From JAEZBP01 sp963832725 (GTDB lineage: Bacteria > Myxococcota_A > Polyangia > Polyangiales > Sandaracinaceae), in contig CAWHVG010000006.1 in assembly GCA_963832725.1 (NCBI GenBank), positions 186,001-250,000 on the forward strand: a stretch of 64,000 nt of DNA. Direction: 5' to 3'. The stretch's first letter is position 1, and each line of letters opens with the position of its first letter. Position numbers and translations under genes: made by a program. The notes beneath the pieces were generated by a model that was given only the letters and a program-made list of their open reading frames with translations, was not told the origin of the DNA and searched no databases. Positions 62,857 through 64,000 of the stretch are shown piece by piece.

Positions 62857-63054
62857 TCAGGGAATCGGCAGTGAGAGAACCATCTGCGCGAACCGGTACA
62901 GCTTGAGCAGCGGCACGCCGAGGCCGACCACTGCAACGGCCCCGATCACGGTCACCAGCGTCAGCAGCGCGACGTACTCGACGAAGACCACGCCGGACCG
63001 CGAGGAGGCGAGCTCCTGTGCGGAAGGGTCGGGGTTTCGAGAGACGAGACGCAT
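62857..63054 (-). CDS. second Flp-like pilin
   Basis: A 65-residue protein with the same plan as the first Flp pilin: polar leader (RLVSRNPDPSAQELASSRSG) and helix (VVFVEYVALLTLVTVIGAVA) with Glu-Tyr at the expected distance from Gly. It ends SLPIP. ATG 63054 is the start. It lies 26 bases upstream of the first pilin on the same strand. It may be a minor pilin or a second major pilin. Confidence 0.85.
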   Translation of the reverse strand: MRLVSRNPDPSAQELASSRSGVVFVEYVALLTLVTVIGAVAVVGLGVPLLKLYRFAQMVLSLPIP

Positions 63055-63313
63055 GCTGGCGATCTTACCACCTCAGGCGCGGATTTCTCCAGGGCCGTCG
63101 GTACGCCGGGTCATTTGCGATCCCCGTGCCAGCCTCGTGAGGCCAATTTTGCCCCGCTTCACGACCCGATGAGCCGAACGAGCCGGGGACCCGGGACCCC
63201 AGGAAGCCCGAGATCGCGCCAGGTTGGCGCGCGACTGGGGACGAGCGGTTCCAGCGTCGGGCGAGCCGAGCGGCGCTTCGTGGTCAGCTTGGGGCGGCCG
63301 CGAGGTCCGCGGC
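63055..63313. other. intergenic region upstream of the flp genes
   Basis: About 260 bases between the flp pilin start and the end of the vWA-like gene at 63314, both on the minus strand. It has less GC than its neighbours around 63100-63160 (CATTTGCGATCC, CCAATTTTGCCCCGCTTC) and should hold the flp promoter. No gene was found. Confidence 0.5.
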
Positions 63314-64000
63314 TCAGCGACCGAAACGGACGGCCAGCGCCCCGAACGCGTGGCCGACCTGACGCCGCTGCGAATAGCCGGCGCCGGGCAGGAGCGCGCC
63401 GACCGCGCGAGCCAGCCGCCGCACGACCCGGACGCGGGCCTGGAGCGCAGGGCTGGCCCGGAGCTCGACCCGACCCTCCATGAAGTCGGCGTGCGCCGAG
63501 AGCGCGCCGACCGCCGCGGAGGCGTCCCCGTCGACGATGGCCTGCCCGGCGGCGTCGAGCGCGCCTGCCAGGCCGGCGTCGATCAGCGCCGCGCCGGCGG
63601 GACCGGCCGTCTTCGGGACCGCCCGCGCGCCGTAGGAGACGTCGAGGTCCTTGCTGGCGGAGACGAGCCGACCGTCGAGCCCCGAGCGGTAGCCGAGCGA
63701 GACCTGCGCGACTTCCCGCGCCCGCGTTCCGGCGGGCACCCGCACGGTGAGCACGATCCGCCGCTCCTCTCCGGCGTCGAGATGGGGCACGCGGAGCAGC
63801 ACGCCGCCGGAGACGGGCTGAGCACCGCTGTCGCCCGCGTCGACGAGCGAGACGCCGCCCGGCAGCGCCACCCGCACCGAGACGCCGCTGGCGGCGGTCC
63901 GCGCGTGGGCGTCGAGCTCGGCCATCAACCCGGACGCCAGCGCGTCCATGCTGGCGGAGACGAAGTAGCCGCCGCGCCCCTCGCGGGCGATCGTCCGCAG
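63314..64000 (-). CDS. vWA-like protein, C-terminal part (cut at the window edge)
   Basis: About 228 codons to the stop at 63314, running past the right edge. The protein starts in the window with LRTIAREGRGGYFVSASMDA, the typical end of a von Willebrand factor A domain (phosphatidate-like strand before the C-terminal region), and continues with a beta-rich part (VSVRVALPGGVSLVDAGDSG, VLTVRVPAGTRAREVAQVSL) and a helical end (LARAVGALLPGAGYSQRRQV). This matches vWA proteins with VIT-type or batD-like C-terminal domains. The N-terminal MIDAS site is outside the window. Confidence 0.7.
   Translation of the reverse strand: MRTIAREGRGGYFVSASMDALASGLMAELDAHARTAASGVSVRVALPGGVSLVDAGDSGAQPVSGGVLLRVPHLDAGEERRIVLTVRVPAGTRAREVAQVSLGYRSGLDGRLVSASKDLDVSYGARAVPKTAGPAGAALIDAGLAGALDAAGQAIVDGDASAAVGALSAHADFMEGRVELRASPALQARVRVVRRLARAVGALLPGAGYSQRRQVGHAFGALAVRFGR

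Overview
The window is very GC-rich DNA (about 70 percent by eye) from what looks like a myxobacterium, most likely a Sandaracinus-like member of the Polyangiales (Myxococcota). The evidence is the gene content: a Ser/Thr kinase with a transmembrane segment and C-terminal PEGA-like domain, TPR/PEGA proteins, a PilZ protein with a long Ala/Pro/Lys repeat, an SBBP-repeat lipoprotein with a MYXO-CTERM-like tail, Asp-Ala-Gly-rich lipoproteins, ECF sigma factors, and many secreted proteins of unknown function. No rRNA, tRNA, CRISPR array, phage or complete insertion sequence was seen.

Layout. 0-8.2 kb: a LuxR-type regulator, a glutathione-S-transferase-like protein, a sigma factor fused to a TPR domain (minus strand), a sugar-nucleotide epimerase, a SirB1-like protein and a rhomboid-like membrane protein with a zinc ribbon. 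8.2-13.3 kb: minus-strand run of an AsmA/TamB-like protein, a DUF2207-like split pair and an unknown protein. 13.5-14.6 kb: a DUF692/MNIO (MbnB-like) oxidase with a small overlapping partner. 14.7-20.7 kb: cupin lipoprotein, two glycosyltransferases and a nucleotide-sugar dehydrogenase (polysaccharide genes), a DUF2267 protein and a double glutaredoxin/GST-N protein. 21-28.7 kb: a peptidase S51 remnant, a kinase translationally coupled to a TPR-PEGA-TonB receptor, and alanine racemase. 28.7-39.9 kb: M61-like and M48 peptidases, the PilZ repeat protein, a four-repeat Tat-like secreted protein beside a 2-oxoglutarate oxygenase, and outer-membrane and lipoproteins. 39.9-45.6 kb: a decayed zone with vWA, kinase, AraC and epimerase fragments, inverted repeats and one copy of a dispersed repeat. 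45.6-56.2 kb: the SBBP/Cys-rich surface protein, an ECF sigma/anti-sigma pair, a CcdA-thioredoxin fusion, a TsdA-like dihaem cytochrome with an overlapping porin. 56.2-64 kb: Tad/Flp pilus genes: two Flp pilins, a TadV prepilin peptidase, TadE/TadG-like proteins and, at the right edge, the end of a vWA-like protein.

How the genes work together. Clear translational couplings (ATGA, GTGA or TGATG overlaps) link 12568-13335 with 11855-12571, 13514-14351 with 14348-14551, the kinase with the TonB receptor, 38498-39335 with 36780-38498, the sigma factor with its anti-sigma, tsdA with the porin, the four-gene plus-strand Tad run 56687-60064, and tadV with the TadE-like gene 60969-62021.

A warning for any user: many genes are broken in this sequence by single-base changes. 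In most cases the joined length becomes an exact multiple of three when one base is removed or added, so these are more likely sequencing errors than real pseudogenes. Nine of the breaks sit at GATTC, GAATC or GATT strings that become GATC when repaired. I annotated such genes over their whole repaired span and give the break position in each entry. Functions are read from motifs alone; no database search was possible.
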